DNA of 59,031 bases from Chara braunii (GCA_003427395.1 BFEA01000252.1:1715822-1774852), one strand, 5' to 3'; numbered from the stretch's first letter, positions 43,870 through 54,240 are shown. Numbers and translations are program-made. The notes: generated by a model from the letters alone, not told the origin.

Positions 43870-45165
43870 CTGTATTCTAAACGAGAGTCTCGAGTATCCC
43901 TTTTTAGACTTCTGCACTCTGGTTTTCTATAACTTCTATACTAATTAATTTAAAGAAAAATAGTCTTCACAAAANGAAAATGAAAAGNNAGGCGCCAATG
44001 NTCAAATCTCATTACCACAGGCTGGACACAGTAATCCCATACTGTAATATCGACGGAGCACCTTTTCGCTTCAAAAGCAGACCACCGACCTACTCCTACC
44101 GGGTGCCCGTATCCGATGGTAAGGAGGGGGCTTATGACCCTCCATAAGGGGGTGATAAGTCTCCTACCGATGCGGCCGCGGGTCGCCCTTCTTTTGAGGC
44201 CCGATCACGCAGCACTCAGTCGGCACATATTCTCAGACGGAATAAGAGGGGTCGGCCAATTCGGGCCACTGTTCCAAATTCGAACCGTTGGCTTCCCCTC
44301 GATGTGACAAGGAAGGTAAAGGAGGGCCGCACCTGAAAACCGGTAAAGTAATAATAAGAAAATTAATAATAATAATAATATAAAAAAAATCGCAGAAAAG
44401 AAAAGATGACAGTTCAAATTTCCTCCGCGAAGCAACCTCTCCTGAAGACTGTATCTGCCTCTTAACCTGGCCATCGGGGACCCACCGCGAGGTTCGAACG
44501 AACGGATCTGATACAGGCGATATACAAGGGGTAGGTAGAGCCCCAGACCATAAGACCGCAGTTGAAGTTCGAAAACCCGAATCGGCGGCCTTCCCTGCAA
44601 AGTGACTGGTCGACAGGCGGGAAACTGAAAAATAGGAAAATTAAGTAGTAACATTAATAATGATAAAAATGATGACAATCAGCAAGCAAAAAATGGAAAG
44701 AGAACTGTAACATCACAGTGGCCCGAAGCCACTGAATTTTCCCCAAACCATTGTGAGATCAAATTCGGCGCTTTGTTTTCGCTTTTCTCTTTTTCCTTTT
44801 TATCAGCGACCTCTATTTCGTACACCTAACCCATAACCCTGTAGAGCGAATCTCAGCGCGCGACAGAAAAGACCGCGCCAGTCCTGTCACTTTCGCGTCC
44901 GAGGGCGAACCCGGCGGCTACCACGGTCACAGGTCGGTTGTGCTCTGCTGTACAGCAGGGCGCCGAGCCTTCGTGGACCAATGGAAGTCCTGTGGCGCAC
45001 CACTTTTGCTGAGGGCTACGCCACCGGGACTGGTCCACACCATACTACAGCCCAGGTACCAAGCGTCAAAGTGTTTCGGGAGTAGCTACAGATCGCAGCA
45101 CTAAACTAAGGGTGGTACCAAGTAGGGACTTGGTACACAGAGGAGGGCCGGGACACCGCGCCCTC
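43870..45165. other. Unrecognised sequence with diverged internal repeats
   Basis: Two diverged copies of a ~300-bp segment can be seen (about 44170-44410 and 44520-44690). Each runs from a TTCGAA-containing stretch through GTGAC and GAAACTG/GAAAACCGG to an AATTAATAATAATA tract. Isolated Ns occur at 43976-44001. A perfect palindrome GTACCAAGT/ACTTGGTAC lies at 45115-45136, close to the gap. No gene supported. Confidence 0.45.
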
Positions 45166-45695
45166 NNNNNNNNNNNNNNNNNNNNNNNNNNNNNNNNNNN
45201 NNNNNNNNNNNNNNNNNNNNNNNNNNNNNNNNNNNNNNNNNNNNNNNNNNNNNNNNNNNNNNNNNNNNNNNNNNNNNNNNNNNNNNNNNNNNNNNNNNNN
45301 NNNNNNNNNNNNNNNNNNNNNNNNNNNNNNNNNNNNNNNNNNNNNNNNNNNNNNNNNNNNNNNNNNNNNNNNNNNNNNNNNNNNNNNNNNNNNNNNNNNN
45401 NNNNNNNNNNNNNNNNNNNNNNNNNNNNNNNNNNNNNNNNNNNNNNNNNNNNNNNNNNNNNNNNNNNNNNNNNNNNNNNNNNNNNNNNNNNNNNNNNNNN
45501 NNNNNNNNNNNNNNNNNNNNNNNNNNNNNNNNNNNNNNNNNNNNNNNNNNNNNNNNNNNNNNNNNNNNNNNNNNNNNNNNNNNNNNNNNNNNNNNNNNNN
45601 NNNNNNNNNNNNNNNNNNNNNNNNNNNNNNNNNNNNNNNNNNNNNNNNNNNNNNNNNNNNNNNNNNNNNNNNNNNNNNNNNNNNNNNNNNNNNNN
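45166..45695. other. Assembly gap, 530 N
   Basis: Run of N followed directly by an A run at 45696. ORFs crossing it are meaningless. Confidence 0.99.
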
Positions 45696-45957
45696 AAAAA
45701 AAAAAAAAACGTGTTTTTTTTTTCCTATTTTCTTCGATTTCGCCCTTACCCCCCCAACCAAAAATTTGATTTTTTTCGTTTTTTTTTGCCTGATGGGGTG
45801 GGGCTGGGGTTGCGCCGCCACGTGGCGCTCCCCGATTCCTCAACCTCCCTCCCCAGCAGCCGCCACTCGTCCGCGCGGACGCATCCGCGGGCTTCGCGGC
45901 CTGGCCGCGGCCGCGGACTTGGCCACGCCTGTCCGCCGCTGCCAGGGGGATACATAG
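45696..45957. other. Right end of the inserted element
   Basis: A and T runs, then GC-rich sequence with GGACGCATCCGCGGGC and GGCCGCGGCCGCGG words mirroring the left subterminal region, ending TACATAG at 45957. Confidence 0.65.
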
Positions 45958-47719
45958 CGTGCAGATGATGCAGAGGCCCGTTTATGCAACTGCGTTTTAG
46001 TTGGATCCACGGAGGAGAGACTCAGGCTGGCTCATCGATCCGAACAGCGCCCTCGTGCAAAACGCAATGCGCTTCTTCTGTAGGCAGATTGGAGCAGAGT
46101 GAGATTCGTGCCGCACATGGACATGTGGGATCATCTGTATAAGTTTTTGAGAGAGCCTGTGGAAGGGGAAGTCATGACAGATGAACACATGTGGACATTG
46201 ATTGCCATCAAGCAAGCAACACAACATACGTCTGCAGACTGGTGGACCTTGTACGGTGGGGATGTTCCACATCTGCAGCAGATCGCCATCAACGTGTTGG
46301 GAATGTGGAGCATGGTGACACCCACGGAGCGGAACTGGGCATCGGTGGACTTTGTCCATTCGAAGCGCAGAAACAGTCTCTCGCCAGAGTCCTTGGAGAA
46401 GCTGGTTTACATTCACTGGAACATGCAGTTGTTGCGTGTTCCAAATAGCAAGGACAATGGCTACGTGGACGTGTGGGGATCCTTCTTCGAGCCGTCGAGG
46501 GAGCCGGCAACGGAAGGTGGAGTTGTCGAGGACGCCACGGAGGATGAGACAACCGACAATATCGAGGAGGAAAAGAGGCAAAAGAGACTGAAGAAGACTC
46601 CAAAGGACCTGATTCCGAAGAGCCTGCTGGATGACGATTCAAGCGGGAGCAGCTATCTTGAGGATCTCGTGTGGAAGGGGAAGTATTGGAACGAATTCAC
46701 TTCCGAGGAGAGTGACGGTGAGGATAACATTGGGGAGGACTCAGATTTCGAGTTGGGGGGCAATCTGGCGGTGTCAGCCACTACGTACATCGGTCGGAGG
46801 CTTAGGAGGCGAGAGAAGGAGGCAGAGGTGCTGCCTTCCGAGGCCATCGACAAACTGGACACTAATATGGAGTTCTTGGCACACCCTACGCCTGATGCAG
46901 ACGAGGAGGAAGCAGCTCGGGCCAAGGCTATGGCAGATAGGGATATCGCTTTGGTTCAGAGGCGGATGTGTGAGGAAGAGGCTCGTCCTGCTGGTGTCCC
47001 CACCTGGAGGGAGAGAGAGAGAGACAAAGCAAATAAGTCAACCAACATGAGGAGCAACATATTGATGAAAAGGATGAAAGGGTGGACAATATGGAGGTAG
47101 ATAAGGTTGACGTGCGTGCAGAACATGAAGGGAGTTTGCAGCATGAGGGAATGGATATTGGAGCACATGGAGAAAAAAATGTGCAGCAACAAGGAGAAAA
47201 TCGTTTGCCGCAAGAGGGGGGTGATATGAAGGAGGATGAGGAAAAAACTCAGCAGCAAGACGGAGAGGAACTGCAGCAACCAGCACCACCAACGGTTTAC
47301 GCACGAAGACCCCGCCCACCGACACAGCAGCAGCCTGCATCGCAAGAGCCGCGGGAGAACCAACAGGCTGTGGCTGCGGAGCAGTCATAAAAACTCGGAT
47401 CAACGGTGAGAGGAGCAGCCGCCTCAGCAGCGGTCCACTTCGGCATACCCCCGTACCCAGCACAGAATGAGGATGCCGAACACGATAATATCTGGAAAAG
47501 CTAGGCGGGGCGAAAGAGGAAGGCTCCGGTGAATGAAGTCCCCACACCACGTCGTCGCCGTGGGAGACCCCGCAAGGAGAAGACGGGGCACAAAGCTGCA
47601 CCAAAGTCAGAATGTGGTCATGATAGGCCCCGCAAAGTGCAAGTCTCGGAGGATGACCCCGACTCAGATGGTGGAGGTGCAGAGTCGTCGGACGACGAGA
47701 TTAGCCAAGAGAATTCCAA

Positions 47720-47760
<41 letters not shown>
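45958..47760 (+). pseudogene. hAT transposase, C-terminal half (dimerisation domain, AT-hook tail), broken
   Basis: After the duplicated CGTGCAGA the frame continues exactly from 15908. It has a TAG at 45998 and a frameshift/TGA at 46100, then is open 46099-47100. Residues about 50-115 of that frame match the hAT C-terminal dimerisation region (LQQIAINVLGMWSMVTPTER, NWASVDFVHSKRRNSLSPES, LEKLVYIHWNMQLLR). An acidic tail follows. A (GA)n stretch near 47010-47022 marks a shift into the frame holding QHEEQHIDEKDERVDNMEVD and a Gln-rich part (to TAA 47388-47390). The last block, in frame from about 47499, contains KRKAP and RRRRGRPRKEK, an AT-hook, and ends in a TG/AG microsatellite. The gene is inactive. 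Confidence 0.85.
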
Positions 47761-47779
<19 letters not shown>

Positions 47780-47780
47780 A
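47720..47780. repeat. (TG)n(AG)n microsatellite
   Basis: About 16 TG then about 12 AG dinucleotides at the end of the transposase tail. Cys-Val and Arg-Glu ORFs are artefacts. Confidence 0.95.
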
Positions 47781-47789
47781 GGAGAGTGT

Positions 47790-48286
47790 GTGTTTCACCG
47801 TGAACATGACAAACTGCTGCAGATCTTCATCTTTATTTAATTTTATGTCACGAGTTTCATTTTTCCGTTCTTCTTCTTCTTTTTCTTCTTCTTCTTCCCT
47901 CTTTTCTTCTTCTGCTATTCTTTTTTTTTTTTTTTTTTTTACCCTCCTGTTCTTCACAATTTTTTGCCTTATAGTATTGTCTGGCTTCACTTTCATTTTG
48001 TATGCATGATGTTGTTTGCAGGCCTGCAAACCGCGACCGCAACACCCTCCTTTCCACTCTTGACCTCGACCCCTCCTCCCTCCCGGCACAAAAAACAAAA
48101 AAAATCCAACATTCAAAGTTTTATTGCGGAATCCGATAGATCGCGGCAAGCACCATCCGATCCCGCGAAAAAAAAAAAAAAAAAAAAAAAAATTGGGCAT
48201 TTTTTTGGGGCATTCGGTATGCCGGTTGACCCCCCCGGCCCAGTCCGGCCAGGGTTGGACCGGGCCAGCTCGACCGACCGGTTGTC
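47790..48286 (+). other. hAT 3' region and right subterminal sequence
   Basis: Pyrimidine-rich tract (47860-47940), poly-A (48168-48191), then GC-rich sequence with repeated CCGGCC/GGACCGG words like those near the left end, leading to the terminal GGCCAAACCCTG. Confidence 0.6.
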
Positions 48287-48298
48287 GGCCAAACCCTG

Positions 48299-48340
48299 AC
48301 TTGAACATTTTTGCCATCTTATCCACTTGAACATTTTCCT
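48299..48340. repeat. Minisatellite at hAT right flank and target duplication
   Basis: Starts with ACTTGAAC (48299-48306), then ATTTTTGCCATCTTATCC and another ACTTGAACATTTT, continuing the array at 7595-7665. Confidence 0.85.
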
Positions 48341-48985
48341 CGCTTATGGACAATAATATTCAAGACCGCGGTGACATCCAGTCCACAAGATTGTGAGTTA
48401 AAACTTTCAGTATGGTTTGAAGTTACAACCAATACCACCATGTTGGCACTTGCAAGGCAAAAAGTTGTGAAGAAGACGGTCCACAATCTTCAAATGGGTA
48501 TGTCCACGCTACAACGGGTACACCTTCACTAGATGCTTCTAGACGGGCTAGCAGTCATAATTAATACGAAGGAAGAGGTGGATTCCTCTTTTACCTCTCA
48601 ATGCTAGCAGTACCTCGCTGGCAGCTCCAACATCCTGGCATTGCGTTCCTTTGGCTTTTGACTTCTTAACCCAGAGTCCGAACCTCCATAGTTGATGATG
48701 GGTACTAGTTTCTCTTCAATCCCTTAGTGGCAGCTCCTAGAGTCCTAACCTTCTTTCCCTTCCCTTTTGACTTTTTATCCCAGGTTCTGATTTCTTGTCC
48801 CAGAGTTTGAACCTCCATATGTGAGATGGTGTATCTGAGATGGTGGCCACTGACCACACTCTTTCCATAAGCGGAAAAACACCATTTACTTTGCACTCAC
48901 CCCTGATACTCAATCCTTGGGGACTGGAAGGGGGAAGTGATGTGAGCATCTTCTCTTGGCCCATCCCGGGATTGGTGGTGAGGAA
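48341..48985. other. No recognisable feature
   Basis: No ORF or motif supported. Two similar phrases with GGCAGCTCC, TTTGACTTTTT/TTTTGACTTC and CCCAGAGT...GAACCTCCAT occur near 48620-48690 and 48728-48815. Confidence 0.4.
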
Positions 48986-49136
48986 CACTTGCTGGAAATC
49001 AGGTTCATCAACACATTCATTCCAACCCATACTCCAGGGTCATTCCCTAGGGAGCAACACTTGCTGGAAATCAGGTTCAGCATCCCCTAGCACATTCATT
49101 CATTCCAACCTATATTGTGGGGTCATTCCCTGGACC
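48986..49136. repeat. 72-bp tandem duplication
   Basis: CACTTGCTGGAAATCAGGTT starts at 48986 and 49058, each followed by ACACATTCATTCC and GGTCATTCCCT. Confidence 0.85.
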
Positions 49137-49230
49137 GCCAAATAGACAGCAATGGCCCTGACCGGGTTTTGTCCCCCTCCTCTGCTTTTCAGCCACTGTG
49201 CCACTGCAGGTTCACCAACGCAAGCCAATA

Positions 49231-49340
49231 GGGTGGGAAGAGATCCAGAAACTCCGAAGGGGGCTGCATCCAAATAAACGAGCTCAATGGGGTGGGAGAG
49301 ATCCAAAAACTATGAAGGGGGCTGCATTGAAATAAATGAT
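49231..49340. repeat. 59-bp tandem duplication
   Basis: GGGTGGGA...GAGATCC units at 49231 and 49290, each with GAAGGGGGCTGCAT and AAATAAA. Confidence 0.85.
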
Positions 49341-49484
49341 TTCATAACGATGAAGGCATAAATTACAAAGTCAAGTTAACGAAGTCGTAAGAACCTGTGT
49401 AGCACATCGAACATGTTCGGAGCTTTTCTGAACGTCCGAACTTGTTCGGGTGTTCGGCCGAACGCCTCCCCCACGAGTTCGGTG

Positions 49485-49527
<43 letters not shown>

Positions 49528-49649
49528 GCCTCCTGATGAGTCGATGAAACTTCGACGAAATAGTTTGCCACAGCCCCTCGTTTGTTGTCCTCTTCTCCCT
49601 CTTTGCTTACAGTTTACCGGGCAGCTCTGAATATATATATATATATATA

Positions 49650-50384
49650 CAGGGTCACCAGCCCGTACGTACGGAGGTCCCCGGGCAGACCTCCGTACGT
49701 ACGGGCGTTCGGGGTCCCATACGGGGTCCGAACCCGACGGCGTTTGGCCCCCGCCAAAAAATATTTCGGGGCCTAAAACTAATTATTTTTTTCAGAGTTT
49801 TGTTTTGTGAGTTCTCTATGACGTGAGGTACATGCCTGTAAATTTTCAAGTCATTTGGCTACGCCAAATAAGAATTAAAAATCGCCAAAGATGGTGGTGT
49901 CAAAACGTGCTCGCCCACGTATTTGTTCACTTTTTACTTTTTGTTTTCACTTTAGTTCGGGGTTTAAACAATTTTATTAATTTTTGAAACTTTTTTAGTG
50001 GGTTTTGTATTATGTAAAGTACACATCTGTAAATTTTCAGGGCATTTAGCTATCCCAAAAAAAAAATGAAAAATCGCCAAAGATGGCGGTGTCGATGCTC
50101 GCACACTCACTAAATTTAATTCTCTTTTTATTTTTGTTTATTTTTATTACTAGTATTTGTTTTCCGTACTTTATTTTTATTTCCAATTTGGTAACGAATT
50201 CGGATGTAATGCTCAGGCAAATCTTGTTTAATTTATTTTTCTCCATAACATACCTTGTTTTCATATTTTTTTGATCACTTTTTTTTTTTTTTTTGGGTCC
50301 GCGTTCGGCCCGAACGGCCGAACACATCCCCAAGGGGTCCCATACGTTCGGGCGTTCAGCCCGTCCCGAACGCTGGTTACCCTT
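49650..50384. mobile_element. Second small hAT-type element nested inside the first
   Basis: Left end CAGGGTCACCAGC; right end reverse-complemented AAGGGTAACCAGC (11 of 13). It sits between AT microsatellite tracts, so the 8-bp flanks (TATATATA and TACATATA) are only weakly informative. Internally a ~100-bp segment is duplicated with a ~200-bp period (near 49800 and 50003, sharing CTGTAAATTTTCA and AAAAATCGCCAAAGATGG). Confidence 0.65.
49662..49705. repeat. Palindrome with 18-bp perfect arms
   Basis: CCCGTACGTACGGAGGTC at 49662-49679 is the perfect reverse complement of 49688-49705; the loop is CCCGGGCA. It lies 12 bp inside the nested element's left end. Confidence 0.9.
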
Positions 50385-50529
50385 TACATATATATATATA
50401 TAAACATTTTTTTAAGGTTTTTGATTTTTAACTCAAATTTGGTTACGAATTTGAGCATACCTCCAAGGCAAACATTGTTTGTATTATTACTTTGCATAAC
50501 ATATAATGTCATATATTGTTTTCCTAAGT

Positions 50530-50885
50530 AACAAATCCGGATATCCGGACACCCTTGAATCATCCGGATTTGCAGACCGGATAATACTGCCCGGATGAAA
50601 CCGGATTAAGCATATCCGAAGGGTCCAAATAGGGTATTTTTCCAAAAAAATAAAACATCTAAAAAAATTCTGAAAAAAAAATAGTTTGTAGATTATAACA
50701 ATACCAACAACTTTTGGCTGGAGGTCACTTTAAAATTCTTATCCAATCTGGAGATAAAAAATAAAAACAAAAAAACATAATTAAATTTTTTATTTTTTAT
50801 TGTCCGGATTTTATCCAGAAATTCCGGATAAACATTTTGAATCCCCGGATGTTCCGGCCAGATACTCCGGAGAGTTAATCCGCCT
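50530..50885. repeat. Cluster of TCCGGAT motifs
   Basis: About a dozen copies of ATCCGGAT-like words lie in both orientations at the two sides of an AT-rich centre (50530-50625 and 50800-50885). This is the arrangement of subterminal transposase-binding repeats. I could not fix the termini. Confidence 0.6.
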
Positions 50886-51001
50886 GTTTTTTTTTATATT
50901 TTTATGTTCGCGTTCGAAGGGTTTTGACACTCGTTTGCGTTCGGTCCTGAACGTTCGGGTCCGATTACCGAACCCGAACACAATGCTACACAGGTAAGAA
51001 C

Positions 51002-51660
51002 CTATTATGAGGTCAAACATGCTTACTTTTATTATATCAATATATTGAATAAAGTTCTTTGCTTACTTCTTTTATATCAATATATTGAGTTAGGTCATTT
51101 GGCAGATACTTTGCGGGTTATATAAGAAGACCGCGTCAAAGATCGAAGAATTTGTTCTCTGTAACGATTGAGTCACAGTTTCTTTTCAACTTTTAAAAGT
51201 TGTCAATCGAACCTTTTGGTTCTGTCTGTTGTACTTCCCTGAGAATCAAACTTGGTTTGGTTTTCACGGTAAGAAATACCGAGACAATTTGGTTTTTTAT
51301 GACATGCGTGGCCTAAGAAATACCGAGACAACTGGTTTTGTACGACTCTTACATGTCCAAGGCCGTGAAGTGGCGGCGACACCATTTCAATTTCATTCGA
51401 ACAAAGTACCGAACGGGTGCGTAACGCGCGGGGATCTACCAAATAGTTTGAAAAAATCCGAAACAGTCTGGATAGTCAATTTAGCGTGATATTCAAAGTT
51501 TTCACGATGTTTGATGAGCCTGCGTAGTATAAGGTAGTTGGTTAGGTAAAGGTTGATCAAGATGATGATGCTTATGTGGTTTCAACAGGTTTTTAGTTGG
51601 TTCTTACATCTCTTTCGAGATGAATAAATAAAAAAAAGACCCTGGCGACTCTTGGATCAG
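51002..51660 (+). other. LTR-like promoter fragment
   Basis: A 40-bp tandem repeat (TGCTTACTT...ATATCAATATATTGA, 51020-51093) precedes a TATA box (TATATAA, 51119-51125), then sequence with a repeated AAGAAATACCGAGACAA phrase (51272, 51315). Near 51649 TGGCGACTCTTGG resembles a tRNA primer-binding site. Together this suggests an LTR promoter and leader, but I find no second copy and no clear ends. Confidence 0.35.
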
Positions 51661-51880
51661 TCATATTAAATTCATGTTCGTAGTCTCTTTTGATCGTTCG
51701 TTCTTCTGCTTGGTGGCAATCTAGCCCCTTTGGTGACCCGTGTTACAAGTGCATCTCGTTTAACTGCCAGTACTTGGCCCACCTTGAAAAAAAATATGCG
51801 CCTTGTTTATGGGTGTGCTTTTTCGGGGGTTGGCCAAATTAAAGGTCAGTCACCACTCGACACAACTCCTATATAGAGGG
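51661..51880. other. No recognisable feature
   Basis: Short linker before the satellite; contains CAGTACTTGGCC, also present in the duplication at 7231-7354. Confidence 0.4.
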
Positions 51881-51884
51881 GGGA

Positions 51885-52645
51885 CCCCTGCAAGGTAAAA
51901 AAAGAATAAAGTGTTGTAATAATATTCACAACTCCTATATCGCATGTTCATACGTTAATAGAGATGACAAAAGAGAAGAAGATAGTGTTATAATAATATT
52001 CATAACTAATGTATCGCATGTTCATACGTTTATAGAGATGACACAATAGTCGTGTGGTTGTAAAGCATCAAGGTACCTTTGCAAGGTAAGAAAGGAACAT
52101 AGTGTTGTAATGATATTCACAACTCATGTGTCGCATGTTCATACGTTTATAGAGATGACACAATAATCGTGTGGTTGTAAAGCATCAATGGACCTTTGCA
52201 AGGTAAGAAAGGAACATAGTGTTGTAATGATATTCACAACTCATGTGTCGCATGTTCATACGTTTATAGAGATGACACAATAATCGTGTGGTTGTAAAGC
52301 ATCAATGGTATGATTATGATTGGACAATAAAGTGATTCAGTTCGCATAGGTCCTGAATAATTGATAAACAAGAACTCAACATATAGAGTCGTGTCGCATG
52401 TTTATACGTTTATAGAGATGACACAATAGTCATGTGGTTGGAAAGCATCAATGACCCGATTCGAATTGGACAATAAAGTGATTCAGTTTGCATTGGTCAT
52501 GAGTAATTAATAAATTGGAACTCAACATATAGAGTCGTGTGGTTGTAAAGCATCAATGGCATAATGTCAATTGGACAATAAAGTGATTCTGTTTGCATCG
52601 GTCCTGAGTAATTGAATAAACTGAAACTCAACATATAGACACATC
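51885..52645. repeat. ~117-bp satellite with composite units
   Basis: Units contain TTTGCAAGGTAAGAAAGGAA, CATGTTCATACGTTTATAGA and GTGTGGTTGTAAAGCATCAA. Four copies run from 51890 to 52320. A second unit type (ATTGGACAATAAAGTGATTC ... ACTCAACATATAGA) then alternates three times with pieces of the first. AT-rich, no coding. Confidence 0.9.
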
Positions 52646-52649
52646 ACAC

Positions 52650-52852
52650 ATGCTAATGGTGGGTTAGAGGACCTATCCATGCGTGGTGGAGCAGTCTCAA
52701 TAATTGGTTCGCCTCCAAAAATGCTGCATTGTTAAGTTGGAACTCGGTAACGGACGAACTTCGACACTGCTTCACCATACGACGTACTAGAAGTAACAAT
52801 TCTCTTGTGTTAATTACGATCAATGTGATACATTTTTTTGCAAAGAGTTCCA
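52650..52852. other. No recognisable feature
   Basis: Short non-repetitive spacer; the minus-strand 98-codon frame has no recognisable domain. Confidence 0.35.
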
Positions 52853-52985
52853 CATGTGGTAGTTGGGTAAGGATGTCCTTTATGCAGTAGAGACAAAAAG
52901 GTAAGGTTAGCTTGTAGTTTAAGATGTGGTAGTCGGGTAAGGATGTCATTTATGTAGTAGAGACAAAAAGGTAAGGTTAGTTTGC
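52853..52985. repeat. ~68-bp tandem duplication
   Basis: ATGTGGTAGTYGGGTAAGGATGTC and AGAGACAAAAAGGTAAGGTT occur twice, near 52855 and 52923. Confidence 0.85.
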
Positions 52986-53085
52986 CTAACTCTTTGGTTA
53001 ATCAACACAATAGTTTTCTTTATATCCCCTTATTGCTCTGAAATTAACGTGCAAGAATGTAACCTTTTTAAACAGTCAATTCTTA

Positions 53086-53215
53086 AGGATATACATAACT
53101 TATAAGGTAACCTTAAGACTAGGCTGCCAGTCACCCTAAACTTCTCTGGGGGACATAACCCGTGAGGTAACCCTAAAACCAGGTTGCCAGCCCCCCTTAG
53201 ACGTCTCTGAAAGAT
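53086..53215. repeat. ~62-bp tandem duplication
   Basis: Two diverged units share CATAACYYRTRAGGTAACC, CTAAAACCAGGTTGCCAG-type words and TCTCTG. Confidence 0.75.
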
Positions 53216-53389
53216 AGCCAGGGGGAGTTGTTCTTTTTGCCCTCCCCCAAAAAAAAGAAAAAAAGAAAAAAAAATCAGGGGGGGGTTGCACACCACTAGG
53301 GAACCTTCCAAAAAGAAATTCAGTCCATTCTGAGCAAAAACGAAAAAAAAATGGTAAAAAAGGGGAGAGGGGTGGGGGTTAATGGAGGG

Positions 53390-53900
53390 GCCGTTGTTGC
53401 AGACAAGGAGGAGGACGAGGACGAAGAAGAAGAGGAGGAGGAGGGCAACAAGAAGGAGGAGGAGGAAAAAGAAGAGGAGGAGGAATATGAGGGGCACAGG
53501 TGATGCAGGAAGAGGAAGAGGAGGAAGAGGAGGAGGAAGAAGAGGAGGAGGAGAAGAAGGAGGAGGAGGAAGAGGAAGAACACAACAAACTTTGATGATT
53601 TTTCTTTATATATAACCAAAAACTTACAAGGGTAAGAGGAGGAAGAAGAATAAGAGGAGGAGGAGGAAGAAGAGGAGGAAGAGGAAGAAGACAGCAAACT
53701 TTGATGATTTTGTTTTTTTAATTGAAAACTTACAAGGGTAAGACGAGGAAGAAGAATAAGATGAGGAGGAGGAAGAAGAGGAGGAGGAAAAAGTACCCAA
53801 ATAAGGGGAGGAGGAAGAGGAAGAAGACTGCAGACTTTGATAAAAAAGACCGCAAACTTTGATAAATTTTATTTTTATAACTGAAAAATTACAAAGGTAT
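53390..53900. repeat. AGG/GAAGA-rich tract with ~101-bp units
   Basis: Purine repeat on the plus strand. At 53590-53900 three units share AAAACTTACAAGGGTAAGA and GCAAACTTTGATGATTTT-type ends. Ser- and Leu-rich minus-strand ORFs are artefacts. Confidence 0.9.
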
Positions 53901-54129
53901 ACCTCACTTCTCAAAGAACCAACAAAAAAAATATTAAGCCCTAATATAGAAAGAAATAGGGAAATAAAAAGTTATTAAAAACACAAAAACTTCAAAAAAC
54001 GAAATAGGGACTTGGAGAGTATACCGCCATTTTTGACAATTTTTATTTTTTTAATTTATTTTCCTACTTATCAAAATGCCACAAAAATGAATGGGCATAT
54101 GCCTTATCTGTAGAAGATATTTTTATGTA
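53901..54129. other. AT-rich, no feature
   Basis: A- and T-rich spacer without ORF. Confidence 0.5.
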
Positions 54130-54134
54130 GGTTC

Positions 54135-54240
54135 AGACAGAGCCATAAGATCAAACATTTGGCCCGACTGGTTTAAGCCTCGGGTCGGACATGCGGCCCG
54201 GTCGCTTTAAGCCTCAGGTCGGACATGTGGCCTGGTCCGT
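54135..54240. repeat. ~46-bp tandem repeat
   Basis: GGTCGGACATGYGGCC and TTTAAGCCTC words recur, two good copies and one diverged. Confidence 0.7.

Larger units (their letters stand above)
15909..45957. mobile_element. Insertion with CTATGTA ends and 8-bp target duplication
   Basis: The left end begins CTATGTAACACCC and the right end finishes GGGGGATACATAG; the outer 7 bp are perfect inverted repeats. Both subterminal regions (15925-16005 and 45865-45945) are rich in GCGTCCGCGG/CCGCGG words. An 8-bp duplication fits hAT, MULE-like or KDZ elements; the ends do not let me choose. Only 15909-16633 and 45696-45957 are contiguous with the ends. The contig 17044-45165 lies between two N gaps, so the real element may be short and the 28 kb misplaced, or it may be truly nested. 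Confidence 0.65.
7666..48298 (+). mobile_element. hAT DNA transposon, with nested insertions
   Basis: The left end reads CAGGGTCGGTCC (7666) and the right end, reverse-complemented, CAGGGTTTGGCC (48298). Both are flanked by the 8-bp sequence ACTTGAAC (7658-7665 and 48299-48306), the duplication length typical of hAT. Between them lie both halves of a hAT transposase in the same orientation, which independently supports one element. The 40.6-kb span is inflated by an intron-like repeat array, two retroelement ends and a 30-kb insertion. Because the flank is itself a minisatellite containing ACTTGAAC, the duplication alone would be weak evidence; ends plus transposase make the case. The transposase is broken, so the copy is inactive. 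Confidence 0.8.
49395..50993. mobile_element. Non-autonomous hAT-type element, 1.6 kb
   Basis: Ends CTGTGTAGCA (49395) and TGCTACACAG (50993) are perfect 10-bp inverted repeats, flanked by identical 8-bp copies of GTAAGAAC (49387-49394, 50994-51001). Subterminal regions are dense in TTCGG/CCGAA words. No coding capacity. It contains a further element (49650-50384) and a TCCGGAT-rich block. Confidence 0.85.
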
